Shown one piece after another: positions 45,984 through 58,679 of a stretch of 64,000 bases of DNA (the stretch's first letter is position 1; each line of letters starts with the position of its first letter). The stretch spans positions 12,719,966-12,783,965 of the forward strand of contig OU015490.1 of the NCBI GenBank assembly GCA_907164885.2, read 5' to 3'. This DNA is from Dolomedes plantarius (lineage: Eukaryota; Arthropoda; Arachnida; Araneae; Dolomedidae). Both the position numbers and the translations under genes were made by a program. The notes under the pieces were generated by a model, which saw nothing but the letters and a program-made list of their open reading frames with translations, had not been told where the DNA came from and ran no database searches.

Positions 45984-46335
45984 TATTTCTAATGCCCCCG
46001 GCTGGAAGTAATTCCAGACCATGTCCATATATTACTAGCGGACAAAGGCTTGAGGCTCTGGTTTATAATGGCACCATAGAGGTCGGAGTCCAATTTAGCC
46101 GGGTGCCACCTCAATTTTTTCCGATCATCCCCAAAGGGGGCAAGTGGGGGGATCTTACCCTCTGCCACCCTCTCTAACCACATAGAGAGATTTTCCGGTA
46201 TACAGATTTAACGTACCCATATTCGGCCTAGACATGAATATATTTAATGGCGTTTGTCGGGTTTCGATTCGAGAATCCTCAGCACCAAAAGCCGATGCGC
46301 CAACACTAGACAAACTCGAGTACTTATCATATTGT
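45984..46335 (-). mobile_element. SINE family B, copy 4
   Basis: This is the clearest member of the family. Read on the minus strand, the head has TTGGCGCATCGGCTTTTGG (A-box-like) and GATTCTCGAATCGAAACC (B-box-like). GGGTGCCACCTCAATTTTTT and CAGATTTAACGTACCCATAT are shared with copy 1. Homology with copy 1 continues to the right up to about 46510, so the SINE lies in a longer duplicated segment. Confidence 0.6.
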
Positions 46336-46566
46336 CAATACTGCTTAAATGCACATTTTGTGTTATATTTATTTTAAGGCAAGCAGCTTATTATTTCTGT
46401 AACATTTCTGCTCATAAATTTGTTAACTTTTGAAAATAAAATTTTAGTTTTTTTTAAAGGTTGAATTTTGTCATCTAAAATTCATCAAAACGCTGTCCGA
46501 GAAAATGTCGGTCTGTATGTAGCCTTCAGATTTAGATTGCATCGATTTAAAACTTATTCTAATCTA

Positions 46567-47972
46567 CACTGCTGGCCAATGTAAATGCAACACCCTGAAA
46601 GAAACATGCAAATAACATGAAATTTACAACATGCATTAGCGGAGGTGAGATATGCAAATGATTAGAATTTCAGGCAGACGCACATCACGCGCGCCTGTGG
46701 CGCCACTTCAAAGCGCTATTTAAGGCTTGGAGATTTCGACGATTTCAAGTTCGGCAATTATGTTTTTCTTGTAGTTTTTTCAAATAAACGATCAATTATG
46801 CCTCGTCGAAAACAGCGATCATCTTTTGATCAAGTATCCGAGTTCGACAGAGGAAGGATATTGGCCTACCGAGATTGTGGATTAACTTTCAGGGAAATCG
46901 GTAGTCGTGTTGGACGAAACCAAACAACTGTAATGCGGATATGTGATCGTTGGATGCAGGAGGGTACGACGGACCGGCGTGTTCGATCGCATCCACCTCA
47001 GCGCACCACTTCTCGTGATGACAGGCAAATTGTTCGCATGGCAGTGACGGATCGCTCAGGCACATCATGAACCATAGCACAGCACATAAGTTTGTAACGC
47101 ATCATCCAGTGTCTGCACGTACCATTCGACGCCGTTTACAGCAGAGTGGTCTGTCCGCAAGACGTCCATTGCTTTGTCTACCCTTGACGCAGAACCACAG
47201 ACGTCTCCGCCGCCAATGGTGCGATGACAAAAGGATGTGGACTGCAGAATGGAATGAAATTGTCTTTACTGACGAGTCACGCTTCTGTCTGCAACACCAC
47301 GATGGTCGCATTCGAGTCTGGAGACACCGTGAAGAGATGATGCTGAACAGCTGCGTTATGCACCGCCACACTGGTCCTGCACCGGGTATTATGGTATGGG
47401 GCGTATTGGATATCACTGTCGCACACCTCTAGTACGCATTGCCGGTACTTTAAACAGCCAGCGCTACATCTCCGAGGTGTTGGAGCCAGTTGTCCTTCCT
47501 TACCTTCAGAGCTTGTCCACAGCCATATTTCAGCAGGATAATTCGCGACCACACGTGGCACGCATTGTCCAACGGTTCTTCGTCAATCGCCAGATTGAAT
47601 TGCTTCCCTGGCCGCCTCGGTCTCCGGAACTTTCGCCGATAGAAAACATGTGGTCCATGGTTGCTCTACGATTGACCCATATTCCCTCCCCAGCTGCCAC
47701 AGCAGATCAACTTTGGCAACGTGTGGAAGCTGCTTGGTCTGCTGTACCCCAAGGACTCATCCAAAGTCTCTTTGAATCAATGCCGAGGCGTGTGGCAGCG
47801 GTGATCTCCATAAATGGTGGCTACTCTGGCTACTGATTTTGGCAGGAACCACTCTTCACAGAAGTCTATAAATTTAATCATTTGATACTTGGTCAACATG
47901 TTATCTACGAAATAAATTTTGTTGTGATATCTCTTCTCTTTCTTGGTGTTGCAATTTGGGTGGCCAGCAGTG
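46567..47972 (+). mobile_element. Tc1-type transposon, twin copy 1
   Basis: The ends are CACTGCTGGCCAATGTAAAT on the left and, in reverse on the right, CACTGCTGGCCACCCAAATT; both lead into GCAACACC. TA flanks each end. The 1406-bp copy is nearly identical to 61520-62928, in the same orientation 15 kb away, including untranslated parts. Confidence 0.93.
46798..47836 (+). pseudogene. Tc1-family transposase, twin copy 1 (broken)
   Basis: The start MPRRKQRSSFDQVSEFDRGR leads into a helix-turn-helix region (GLTFREIGSRVGRNQTTVMR). Catalytic residues are in IVFTDESRF, FQQDNSRPH and SPELSPIENMW, with 34 residues between the last two (DD34E). Compared with its twin at 61752 it has a TGA at 47068-47070 where the twin has CGA, a one-base deletion near 47090 and another near 47400. 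The C-terminus, ending SMPRRVAAVISINGGYSGY, is complete, unlike in the twin. Confidence 0.92.
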
Positions 47973-48138
47973 TATTTATAATTTCTATAATCGTAACATT
48001 TAGACAACGTGAAGACAACAGAAATCCGCGTACTTGATTTCCGTCGTATGTTATGCCTGGCGCAGAAGTAAGTCAAACATATCGTAACGATAATCTCTGG
48101 ATTGAAATTTTAACTAAATATGCCTAATTTTCTTTTAA

Positions 48139-48875
48139 AGGGGCACACCACCTTTAAAACTTCAAAAAGATTTTTGGTTTTTGCTATATTCTGATTTTTG
48201 GGACATTTCTCAATAATATGTAAAAAACCGCATAAAAAAATTCGAATTATTTCTCGAGTTATGAGAGTTTATGTAAAGCTCACTCTGTTGCCATGGCCGT
48301 GTATATTCGAACTTTAACTTCAGTTTTCTCAAATATGTAAATTTTTGGATTACGCGCACTGTAACTTCCAAACTACGAGTGCTAGACACACAAAATTTTT
48401 ATCAGATTTGTATTTTAAGCTTCTTTACATACTAAAACCAATAAAAATAAAAATAAACTTGTAAAAAAAATTTACACTTGAAAATGTTTTTAAAAAATTG
48501 CTAAATTTTAATATTTTTAATTTTATGTAAATTTTTCAATTTAAACTATATTTTTTGCATATTTTTGGGTTTTACATTAAACTTGAGTATATTATTAATT
48601 TAATTTGACCAAAAAATAGCTTCTGTATGCATATTTCTTAAATTTAGGATGCGCTAAACATCCAAGGATTTTTTTTCCTTTTTAGTAATGTGTACATTTA
48701 AAAATAAAATCTAAAAATTATTTATGGATTTAAAAGTTCTATTTTAGTATAAAATGTAACAGAAGATTTATAATTTTGATATAAAACAATATATATAATT
48801 ATTATTATTGGAGTTTCAGTAGCTCGAATTTCATCATGTTTACGGTCATTTCAGTGTAGTCAAAGGTAGTGTGCC
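48139..48875. mobile_element. Probable TTAA-type miniature element
   Basis: The left end AGGGGCACACCACCTTTAAA follows TTAA at 48135-48138. The right, in reverse, reads TTTAGGCACACTACCTTTGA. The interior is AT-rich without frames. The layout resembles the elements at 1559-2274 and 51089-51752, but the right TTAA is degraded, so this is less certain. Confidence 0.4.
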
Positions 48876-48879
48876 TAAA

Positions 48880-51084
48880 TTCCAAGAATTTCTTGTTTTC
48901 AAAAACTAGCAACAGTAAGGTTCAAGACCTGCTGAATGATGTTGAATGACATTTAAAACACGTTGGTTGGCGCTTTTCTTGAACACTCATACATCAATCA
49001 GTATTTTTGTTTGTCCTATGTGAGATTTAAAAACATGTTTATACATTTAATCCATATAGGTAATGATTACTATTTTAAGCGAATCAGAGATACTAATTCT
49101 CAACAAATGTATAAGATGTTTAAAATATAATAAATTAGTATGCGATACTTTTTCAATGGAATTGCACAAACTACGCGATTATGTTCGATAATTTTATTCT
49201 CCGTTGCATTTTAATGCTGTATTGCCTATGCTATGTAGAAGTTACCAATAGGTGACTTGCGTTAATAGCAAATAAGGTTTGCTGGCTAGAAAATGGATTA
49301 ATACCTTAGACAACAATGTTAGAAACAATGAGTTTAGATCCCATATATGTCTATCATAAGCAGAATGGATCCGGTATCACTACGTATCAGTACGTAAACT
49401 TAGTCGTTGTGCTTACTGAAGCTTTATCTAATTAGAGTTCTAGTTGATGAACATAATGCACATTTAATGCATAATATGTTATTATATTATTAGTGGAATA
49501 TGTATTACGAAATTCAATTTCGAATAATGGATGTATGCATTTCGTTTCTTGTTCCAGACTTTAAAACAGACTACAAAACACGTAAAATGAAATTTTAAAT
49601 GAAATCAGATATTTAGTTGATTCATGACCTTTTTTATCTTCAGTATGAATTGAATCCATTGTGAAATTAAAGTTGCATTTACATAAAAGATGCTAGAATC
49701 ACATAAATGTATCTTCTACGTAACGATAATTGTATTTGTAGTTTATGCTTTCAGACTGACTAGTTTAAGTGAAAAATATTATAGATTGCTGAATAGAATT
49801 CTTTATTACTAAATCCCATAAGACTTTCGAAACGTCTGCTAAGAAATGTTTAAAAGCTAAAATGTCGGGTTTTTTTTGCTTCTCACATATATGTCTTGCT
49901 TCAGGAACTTTATCCTACAAATTTTGTTCTCGTTCTATTCACGTTATCTAACTTTCAGTACCTTAAATTATTCTGGTATTAAGGGGGTAGTACTACATTT
50001 CTCCCTGAAAGGTATTTTATTCTTGAAACCCCATTTTACTCACTGATTAGAAGTCCACATTCTATCATTCCATTCGTGAGAAATTCTTTGAAGATAACGG
50101 AAACGGGAGCACTTTCATCCGTATTTGCTCTTGCCATGTAAATAACCTGGAGTACGTTATTCAGAGAACGTTGCTTGATTCACAAGGCAAATAGAGAAGT
50201 AGAGACTTTGTAGATAGAAAAGAATTAAGAGCTAATTACGTAATAGGTACGAAAGAGCTAAGAAAATTAATAGAGATTTATCAGGTATTGCAAATCTTGA
50301 AAACTTCCAGTATGTAAAAGGATATAAGCGATAATACCCTTCAACTTTTTGATGCCTCATTAGGTACATCCGTTCCTGACATTTTGACAGGGAGGAATCA
50401 AATTTAGACACTAAGCCTAGATAAAACATGATCATTGGTGATAAAACAAAATATATTAACAAAATTTACTCCTTTTTCAATAAATTTTAACAATAACCAC
50501 ATCTTATCATGAAATACAAGTCACGTTTTGATGAAATTTTTACCAATAAGGATTATGATATATATTTATATCATATTCACCCTAAATTTATATATTTCTT
50601 ATGTGTGTGTGTTTTTACTTTACAAGGTAAGTATGCGATAAAGTAATTTTTCGTTTTCATGTTTGTTAAAGTAGACAATTTTCGTCTTTTACCACTGAGG
50701 TATAACTATATTAGAATTGAGTATTCTTCATTTTAAAGAAGAATATTATTGTTTAATATAATCTTTTGAAATAAAATTCCGTGGAAGTAGGTATGTTTTA
50801 TCACTTTGGAGGAAAAAAAACACTTCGTAAATGAGCAAATGTGTAATAAAAATAAATTTGCAAACACTATATACAGTGCTTAGTGTTGCATCCGGCCTAC
50901 ACTTTCAGCGCCACCTGTTGGACGGCAGATTGCAGGATGGCTTAGACAAAAAATGTACCTGTTAGAGAACACTGTTCCTCAAAAATTTAAACGATGTATA
51001 TATGTTGTAAATAATGTTTAATATAATTTACTTAAACTTAATTTAGTCTCATCGTTTTAGAAGAACTGTTTATCTTCCGTATCG
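48880..51084. other. No gene seen; one possible element end
   Basis: At 49979, TTAAGGGGGTAGTACTACA resembles a piggyBac-like terminus, but no partner end was found. The GC-richer patch near 50881-50950 (with CAGCGCCACCTGTTGG) is unassigned. No coding region recognised. Confidence 0.4.
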
Positions 51085-51088
51085 TTAA

Positions 51089-51752
51089 GGGGACAAGGGA
51101 TCTTCAAATTCAAATTTTTAAATTTTCAATTTTTAACTATATACAAAATGAGAATAATTCATTTTCTTTTTTACTACATTGAAAACCCTTAGAATTCAAA
51201 ATAAGGTATTTTTTGCAGAATAATGACTGTTTTTCAATTTTTTTTTTCAAAAATTCTAAGGTTTTACAAAATGTCCTATGCGCATTCTATATTAATTGAA
51301 GTCTTTAATTTTTTATTATAACTTTACCATATGGGTACAAATGTAAATGTGCGTTTACTTTATTTTTGTAGGAATCTAAAGTCTTAAATTATTTTTTTTC
51401 TATTCTGCCTGTTATTTTTTAATGTTTTTACTTTATTTTATGGTCTTATACCTTTGAAAAATATGTGTGATTTCAAAGAATTATGCACAGTTTTGTGGCA
51501 AATACTACAATTAGAAATTCAGAGAAATCTGCAAGATATCAAAAGAAAATGAATACGCATGGAACCTTTTGAAAAAATCTAGCATTTTTGAAAAGAATTT
51601 TGATAAAAAGGTCTAATTCCTCCACAAAATATTTATTTGTGAATTCTCAGTATCTTCAACGTAGCAGAAAAGAATATTAATTATGCTCATATGGTATATA
51701 GAGTAAAATATTGAAAATTAAAGAAAAGCGAGATTGAAGGTCCTTTGTTCCC
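51089..51752. mobile_element. TTAA-flanked miniature element
   Basis: TTAA lies at 51085-51088 and 51753-51756. The left end is GGGGACAAGGGATCTTCAAA and the right, in reverse, is GGGAACAAAGGACCTTCAAT. The interior is AT-rich and non-coding. This is the cleanest of the TTAA elements and supports a piggyBac-like target preference. Confidence 0.65.
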
Positions 51753-51944
51753 TTAAAGATTATTTTTTAGCGTAGTATAGAATATGAAGAAATAAAGCAG
51801 TCGCCAACCGGGAAGAACAGATAAGAAAATTTTATCTGTGTTAGAATTTAAGAATATTGGAACTGAGATACAATACTTAGTGTTCACATGTGAAACTATT
51901 TATACTGATTACAGCACGTTGTTGTTTTCAATTTCCTTGGTGTA

Positions 51945-52285
51945 GGAAAGCCTACACCAAGTCCAAAGGACCTAAGTCCTTGGCGAAGGGTAGTAAGCAG
52001 TTTCTTTTTAAAGCGAGGTACCACTAGGGCTGAAGTCTGACTTGACCTCGAAGAACATCGGTCCCATAATTTTGAACCGAGTCAAGTGACGAGACCGGAA
52101 CACTTGACCCCGCACCTCCAGAAGTAAATTTGTGAACTTGGAGGACATTGTAGCCACGACCTATTTTACGTGCCCCAGCTACCATTAGTGAACACGGCGG
52201 TGGATTTGCAGGGACGAGCATCGAACCAGGAACATTATGATCACTGGACCAGTGCTCTTGCCAACTGGGTCACCGCACCTTTATT
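51945..52285 (-). mobile_element. tRNA-derived SINE family D
   Basis: On the minus strand the head reads GGTGCGGTGACCCAGTTGGC, continues AAGAGCACTGG (A-box-like) and about 20 bp later has CTGGTTCGATGCTCG (B-box-like). The long body is GC-richer than its surroundings. At the far end CCTAAGTCCTTGG and CCAAAGGACC form short inverted motifs. No target duplication was confirmed. Confidence 0.6.
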
Positions 52286-52289
52286 ACAA

Positions 52290-53363
52290 CTTTATATACT
52301 GATAGTAAAAACTGAGATAAAATTAATAAAATTTTAAGTTTAAAGAGAGATTCGTGAGGCCGCTTGACAAAACTAATGCTAATAATAAAACTAAATTTTG
52401 GGGAAATCGCTGGGGCATTTTACTTTTGAGATGATTTTTACTAATTTATTATTAATCTGAGGATCAAAGGTAGAACACATTCCAACTATAATTATTGAAG
52501 TTATTTTGTTTTAGAGGTTTAGAGATACTAATATACATGAAAATAAATTCCCCTAATGAACTCAATAAAAACAGATTAATAAAATCAATAAAAACAGATT
52601 TTTAATGCCAAAATCTGTGACAGTAATTGAAGCATACGAAGTTTCACTTTAAAAAGATTTTTACTGAAACTTAGAGACTTCTACACTAATTTAACTTCAG
52701 AAATTTGGAAATTTAATAAAGGAATCGATAATTTTACAGGTATTATGCATTTATTCAGTTGGAAAAATTAATTCACGTAGTTCTTCAAACATGACAGCCA
52801 CTTACAAATTGAATGCAGGAGACTAAGGTTATGTAACTACACTTGAAACTAATATCAATGATTTTTAATATATATTCATCTACAAATATCTTACAAATAC
52901 ATCATAAGAATTGTTTTTCATCGCATTTTTTCCCTAATATATGGAAGGAATGTTTCCAAAATCTGGTTAAAGTTGATTAAGGGACAAAATGTTTTAAATT
53001 ATAATACCGGTGTTTAAATTCCTTATTTAGATTTAAAATGAAATCAAAAAGGGAAAAACACAGTTATATGGAAAGCGAAAAATAGAAAGTTATACATAGC
53101 TACTTTGAATTTTTACAAAAGTTATCATTTTAACACTTGGTATACGTCTGGCACATTTATTGAAACTTTTTGTTGCCAAATCAGTAACTTAAATTTCATT
53201 TGAAAGAACCAGAGAAAGATAAAAGCAATTATCTTTTACAGTGTATTTTTTAGTGTAAAAAATCGTAAAATCTCATTATAGTTGCCTATAAACTTTCATT
53301 GTGATTCCATGTGAACTGATATGTATTTTCTTGAAATACGATTTATTTGAAATGAAAATTCAG
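52290..53363. other. AT-rich stretch, nothing recognised
   Basis: No coding or repeat structure is seen before the possible exon. Confidence 0.35.
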
Positions 53364-53608
53364 TGGATGTAAAACAGTCGAGAAGAAAGAAAATAGATTA
53401 CAATTTTGCTGGAATGAGTCATAAGGGAACAAATAAACAAACCTTAAAAATAAACAGTAACTACCACAATCCGACTAATGACCTACTTCCCAGTTCCGTT
53501 ACCCCATGGCATCAAAATGACAACAACATGTCTAAGGGGAATTCCTTCATTGGACTTCAGAAAAGTATGTCATGCACGTTGTCAAAAGTAGAAAGCTTTG
53601 TTCACAAG
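53364..53608 (+). CDS. Possible internal exon of an unknown host gene
   Basis: An open frame (begin DVKQSRRKKIDYNFAGMSHK) is preceded by an acceptor-like AAAATTCAG ending at 53363 and followed by a donor-like AAG|GTAAAT at 53608/53609. The residues are mixed and polar (Asn, Ser and Lys-rich), not simple AT-driven sequence, and there are no transposon motifs. I recognise no family. The acceptor lacks a strong pyrimidine tract, and no neighbouring exon was found, so it may be chance. Confidence 0.3.
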
Positions 53609-53609
53609 G

Positions 53610-55715
53610 TAAATAGAAGCTAAAGGGACTGAACACGCACACGCAACAAGAATCAATCAATAGCTACTCTTCTGCTTCCAGAATCCTAATCACTGTGGAG
53701 TGGTCTGAAGCTCCAGAGCTGACTTTATAAAGTTTTACTGGGACTAATTCCCCTTTCCTTTGCAACTTAATTGTAGCTGCGTATTTAAAATCCAATTAAT
53801 TTCTCAACACATTTTAACTCTTAATTGAGATTGACAAGAATCAGGAAATTCTTGCGTCTGCTGTAAATCCCTCGGAAATATATTTTGGTAAATATTAAAT
53901 AACAACGATTATGCTAAAAAAATAAGAGACTTGTCTCTAAAATCAAGAAATAAATTTAAATCGATAAAAATCTTTAAAAAATGGATGTAAATTCTTTGAC
54001 TACCTGGAAGACACACGTGGCAGAATGAATATGTACATCTTTGTCAATTAGGATTAACAAAAATTCAACAGGTAAAATTTATTTTAGAAAGTATACTGAC
54101 GAAATTTACACTCTTGGCGTAAAAGTTTTACGCTAGGCGTAAAAGCCCAAAATTCAAAATGCCAAGCAGTTCTGTAATGAGTCATATCATTATTTATACT
54201 ATTAAATAAAAGATTGAATAACTGGACACTTTGTGTCATAGTATAATAAATAACATTTAATTTCAGGAAATGATAGAAATCTATAACCTTCCATTTACAG
54301 TGAAATGTAGAAAGTACAACGTGCATGCTTAAATTACATTAATTGAAATAGCATTATTCTTTCAACGCACAAAAAAATACCATTGAACTCTTCATTTAAA
54401 AAAATAAACAAATGCTTTTGTAGTGCATAAAAAAAGTTGAAGCTTTCAAGTTAGTTTCTTCAGTAACAATGGCCATCATATATTATTATATACACATACA
54501 AACTCACATACACTTGATATAATATATTCGCAGACACATACATAGTAAGAGAAAGACTGAGTAAAATGTCTGATCTAGTTTAGTTTATGAGACTCTGCAG
54601 CATTAACAAGAAAATAACATGTAAAATCACAAAAATCAGCACTGTCTGCGAGCAGTTCTAGAGAATCCACTAAGATTATTTACCTGATTGCAAAAATTTC
54701 AGAATTATCCGACTATCACACATTTGACTTTCAAACCACTGATTTAAAGCTGATCCACATGCAATAAGGTACTTACATTTAACAACTCAATCTCAATTTC
54801 AAATTTTATACTGTGCTTTACGAAACCGGTTTCCTACTACATATAATTCCAAGTTTACCCCCAGAAACCTCCACCGTTTGCAAGGTGCAGATATTTTATC
54901 CAATTTTTTTTACCTAAAAAGTCTTGAAAATTTTCCAATTAAATGTTGAAAAATGTTTTTACTTCTTTAAACTGATAAAAGATGGCATCACTAGTCATTT
55001 TTCTGCTCATTTAACTTTAAAACATTCAATGCAAGTGAAAAAGAAGACTAGATTTAGGCGTTCACACTGTGCGAACGGCGCCCCTGAAAGGATTTTAAAC
55101 ACAATAAATTAAGAAAATATTATTCTTTAACTTACACCTCGTATGTACTGCTTTCTGAACAACCAACATTTTGCATTATAAACGACCTTTTATTATGCAT
55201 GAGTAAACGTGAAATGAATCCATTATCCCAGTTATATAAATCTTAAAAATTCCAAAAAAAAATCCGAATTAAAATTGAAAATAAAGAGAGTATTAAGGAT
55301 GGTACTAAAATACCAGTCTTTCCAGTCCGTCCAAAGTCCTAATCTAAACAGGACGTTTCACTTAAATAGATGAAAATATTTTATAATTGCTCTTAAAATC
55401 GGAATAGTCATGCAACCAATGAGCCTCGCTCAAAAACTTTTGCCTAAGAGCATGAAAAATTTTCAGTAAAGGTCGTTATTAGCAAATATACTTCTTGGTA
55501 ATATCGATTTTAACACAGCTGAAAAATTTATGTTTACATGTTTCTTTAATTTCTCCTGCTACTTATTCAGTCTTATAAATATTCGTAAAATCATTCAACC
55601 ACCAAATTTTTCATAAAATTTTTTTTCTCTAATTGCTGGCTTGTAATAACCCTTATCCTTGTAAAAGCCTTAAAAATATTAATTCAGATACATCAATGTC
55701 CTAGTTTGTTAGTTC
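53610..55715. other. AT-rich stretch, nothing recognised
   Basis: Frames at 54084-54326 and 54924-55112 are short and carry no recognisable domain. Confidence 0.4.
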
Positions 55716-55717
55716 AA

Positions 55718-55792
55718 TGCATACATACATACACACACGCACACGCATACACACATACATACATACATACATACATACATACAAACATACAA
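55718..55792. repeat. (CATA)n/(CACA)n microsatellite
   Basis: A tetranucleotide run, mostly CATA with CACA variants, about 75 bp. Confidence 0.85.
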
Positions 55793-55859
55793 TTTTAACA
55801 AAATGCCTAGCTTATTTAACTACAATAAAAATCTTTTAAATTTAGCAGCCAAAAACTAT

Positions 55860-56012
55860 ATTTTTTTCAATGCCGGTACTTTGCCCATACACACCGCGAT
55901 GCATTGGCTAGTTTCCGGCAGAACCGTATATGTGAACCAACACTGAAGGAACTCGAACTCTAATGTATTTTCAGAAGCTAGCGATGTTAACCGCTATACA
56001 ACAGAGACCAAA
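55860..56012 (-). mobile_element. tRNA-derived SINE remnant, family F
   Basis: On the minus strand GTATAGCGGTTAACATCGC resembles an A box and GAGTTCGAGTTCC a B box, with about 30 bp between. This head is similar to a tRNA of the Asp/Glu kind, but the stems do not pair well, so a SINE is more likely than a tRNA gene. Confidence 0.45.
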
Positions 56013-56019
56013 CTGTAAA

Positions 56020-56755
56020 ATTAATGATCTGCCTTTCTTAGTAAGACAATGTAAACAGCAACGTTTATCACTTCTCTGGCACTTCACCCATAGGGAGAAT
56101 TTCAACATATGTTTTCCATAGGGATATCCATATCTTTCGGGAAAAAATAGCCTTACAGTGTTATAACACAATCTCTATATTGATAAATTTATATTAAATT
56201 TTTAACAAATGCATAATAATTTACAATATTTTGATTAAAAAAGTACCATTTGACACATTCGGAATCATTTATCGGAAATAGAGTAATACAGATTTGAATT
56301 AACTACGCATAATTGCAGTTTTTCATATAAACTGTAGAATACGATGCGAAACATGTCAACCCACTTCATCAGACTACCATTTTAATTTAAAACTTTATGT
56401 TTGAGTTAAAATTAATATGAAATAAAGCATATCAAACACACTGCTCTGTAGGAAAAGTGTATGTTTGATATCTACCCAGCTAAACGCTGAGGAATGAGGT
56501 TTTGTATCCCAAACGTGATTTCCAGGAAAAGATGGATTCATGCAATGCATACAGAACGTTTAAATTCCTACGTTGTAGTGCAATGACGGTAGAAACTTTT
56601 AATGATATTTAATACTCATTGGTAGGAAGTAATTTTAATGACCATTGACCGATTTGAACATATTTAAAGGTATACTACTTTTAGTATTTGTAAAAAAGTC
56701 TTATTTATAAAAGTTTATAATTTTAGTATATACACATTTGTCAGCGTTATATCTT
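56020..56755. other. AT-rich stretch, nothing recognised
   Basis: No coding or repeat structure is seen. Confidence 0.35.
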
Positions 56756-56918
56756 ATACTAGCTGAAAACCCGCGCTTCGCTACGGAGTACATTCAAATC
56801 AAATACAACGGTCAACGTATGCAATTTATGCCAAAAAATAAATGTATATATTTATAATAAATGCGATGATCAATGTATACAATTGATGTAAAATATATAT
56901 CTATCTATCTATATATAT

Positions 56919-57680
56919 ACAGTCCGACCACAGTACGAAGAACCACGGTTGGCATAGTGCCAAGACGATTCTATTCACTCTGTAGGTAAGGCTGCTGAGG
57001 AAGGAGGGGGAAAAGTCTCGTATTCTCTCGACATTCTTTAGAATCGGTTACTAACTGCGCTTGCTTGCTTTTTCCTCGTCTGTTATTTTGATTATTATAT
57101 TAAAATTAATGGATCCTTTACCCAACACAACTGCTCGGAATAAGCCGTAGTGATTGTGAACGTATAATACACAATGTAATTGAATTGTGTGATAAAGAAG
57201 CACTAGAAGGAAATGTTATTGTTCCACTTTCGCAATCCCTAAAGAGAGCTAGTGAAATGACCGGGATATCAATGTCCAGAGTAAAAAAAATACGCAGAGA
57301 AGCAAAGGGTGAAGAAACTCTAAAATTTGAATCTCCGAGGAAACGTCAGAAAAAAAGAACCACCGAAAACTTAGCTTTAGATAATTTTGATTGTGATGTA
57401 ATCCGAAAGTATCCACTCCTATAAAACTCCTATTTTTAAATAGATTTGCTTCGCTTCTTTCTTTTTATTATTTTGAAATTATTATTCAAATATTCGATCA
57501 AAAATAAAGTTTTAAAAAATAACTTTAAAATTGCGGACAAAAAGCAGTCTGAAATACATTCCGTATTTCATAAACAAACACATCCGAAAATATGACGTTT
57601 TCCCCTATTTTCTAAGTAGACTAGCTTTTCTCGCGCATGCGTAACAGCTTCCAGGGACCTCGCTTCCGTGGTCGGACAGT
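56919..57680 (+). mobile_element. Miniature DNA transposon with a retained coding piece
   Basis: The left end ACAGTCCGACCACAGTACGA and the reverse of the right end, ACTGTCCGACCACGGAAGCG, are inverted repeats. (TA)n sequence on both sides hides the exact target duplication. The 762-bp interior has a partial transposase frame but no catalytic domain, so this looks like an internal-deletion derivative of a larger transposon. Confidence 0.75.
57110..57424 (+). pseudogene. N-terminal DNA-binding part of a DDE-type transposase
   Basis: The frame is open from 57110. It contains LGISRSDCERIIHNVIELC, then VPLSQSLKRASEMTGISMSR with VKKIRRE (a helix-turn-helix-like region), then a basic segment (PRKRQKKR) and DNFDCDVIRKY before the stop. 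I recall this order at the N-terminus of a DDE_3-type transposase family in insects, where a catalytic domain follows; here it is missing. No in-frame ATG begins the piece. The product could still bind the element's ends, but that is speculation. Confidence 0.6.
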
Positions 57681-58240
57681 ATATATATATTTATAAAAAA
57701 ATCGTAAGGGATATGCATTTTTTTGGGGGATAATATACAATCGTCTGCTGCATTAGAAAGAGAAAAAAAATATTTTTTTTGTCTATTTAGTTGTTACGCA
57801 CGTGACGATAAATTTATTGAAAGTACCAAAAAAAGAAATCACGTGATCAGCATTTAATAAATTATATTCTCAAAATGAATCTTTAAAAATTCACCAAAAA
57901 TCAGGAAATGGAGGTAAAAATTCGAAAAAAATTTCATTTTGAAGGAATTTTTATGATCTTTCTCGTGATATAAATTTTATAACCGTCAATGTATTATTTT
58001 AAATGCAAACGTAAAAAAAGTTTAAAAAACAGCTTAAAAATTTAATTTAAAAAAATCTAGGAAGAATTTTTGAAAAATCTCTCTTAGTGCACCCCTACAC
58101 TATTAGAAGAATCGCCATGCAAAATTTCAGCCCTTTAGGTCCAGTGGTTTGGTCTGTGCGTTGTATGTCAGTCAGTCAGTGAATGAATGAATGAATGAAT
58201 GAATGAGTCAGTTACGGAACTGTTTTATATATATAGATTA

Positions 58241-58677
58241 GGTCTCCTACGATGTAAAGCAAATAAAGATATCTAAACAACAAATTCTAGATTTATGATA
58301 GCAATTTTTTTTAAAAATGTGTAAATTCGTTAATAAAACAACTATATTTCGTATTATGTCAAATGTTTTAAGTTACGTCATAAAACAACGCCAACAGGCC
58401 AACATCAGGCCAGGCGTCATAAATTACGCCAACAGGCTAAATCTGATCTTTTACAGAAATACATAATAATGAAATCTGCAAAATAGGAGTTAGCGTACAG
58501 GTTGGTTTGTTAGCTGATTTTTAGTGCTACTAATTCTGCTATGGGCATAGAAATGCCAGAGCAATGTGTTCGTAGTTCACGGGGTAATAAAATACACGTA
58601 ATAAAATTTAGGGATGATGTACAGAACCATGCGTGAGCAAGCGAAAATATACATCTGTCATCTTAAGTGTTTGAAAA
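58241..58677. other. AT-rich stretch, nothing recognised
   Basis: No coding region seen. GGCCAACATCAGGCCAGGCG near 58398-58417 is a GC-rich oddity without assignment. Confidence 0.35.
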
Positions 58678-58679
58678 TA

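Larger units (their letters stand above)
56757..58240 (+). repeat. Dispersed repeat family 1, copy C
   Basis: The 5' end TACTAGCTGAAAACCCGCGC and the 3' end with GGTCCAGTGGTTTGGTCTG, GTCAGTCAGT, a (GAAT)n run and CGGAACTGTTTTATATATAT match copies A and B. A 762-bp DNA transposon derivative (56919-57680) lies in its TA-rich part. Confidence 0.65.
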
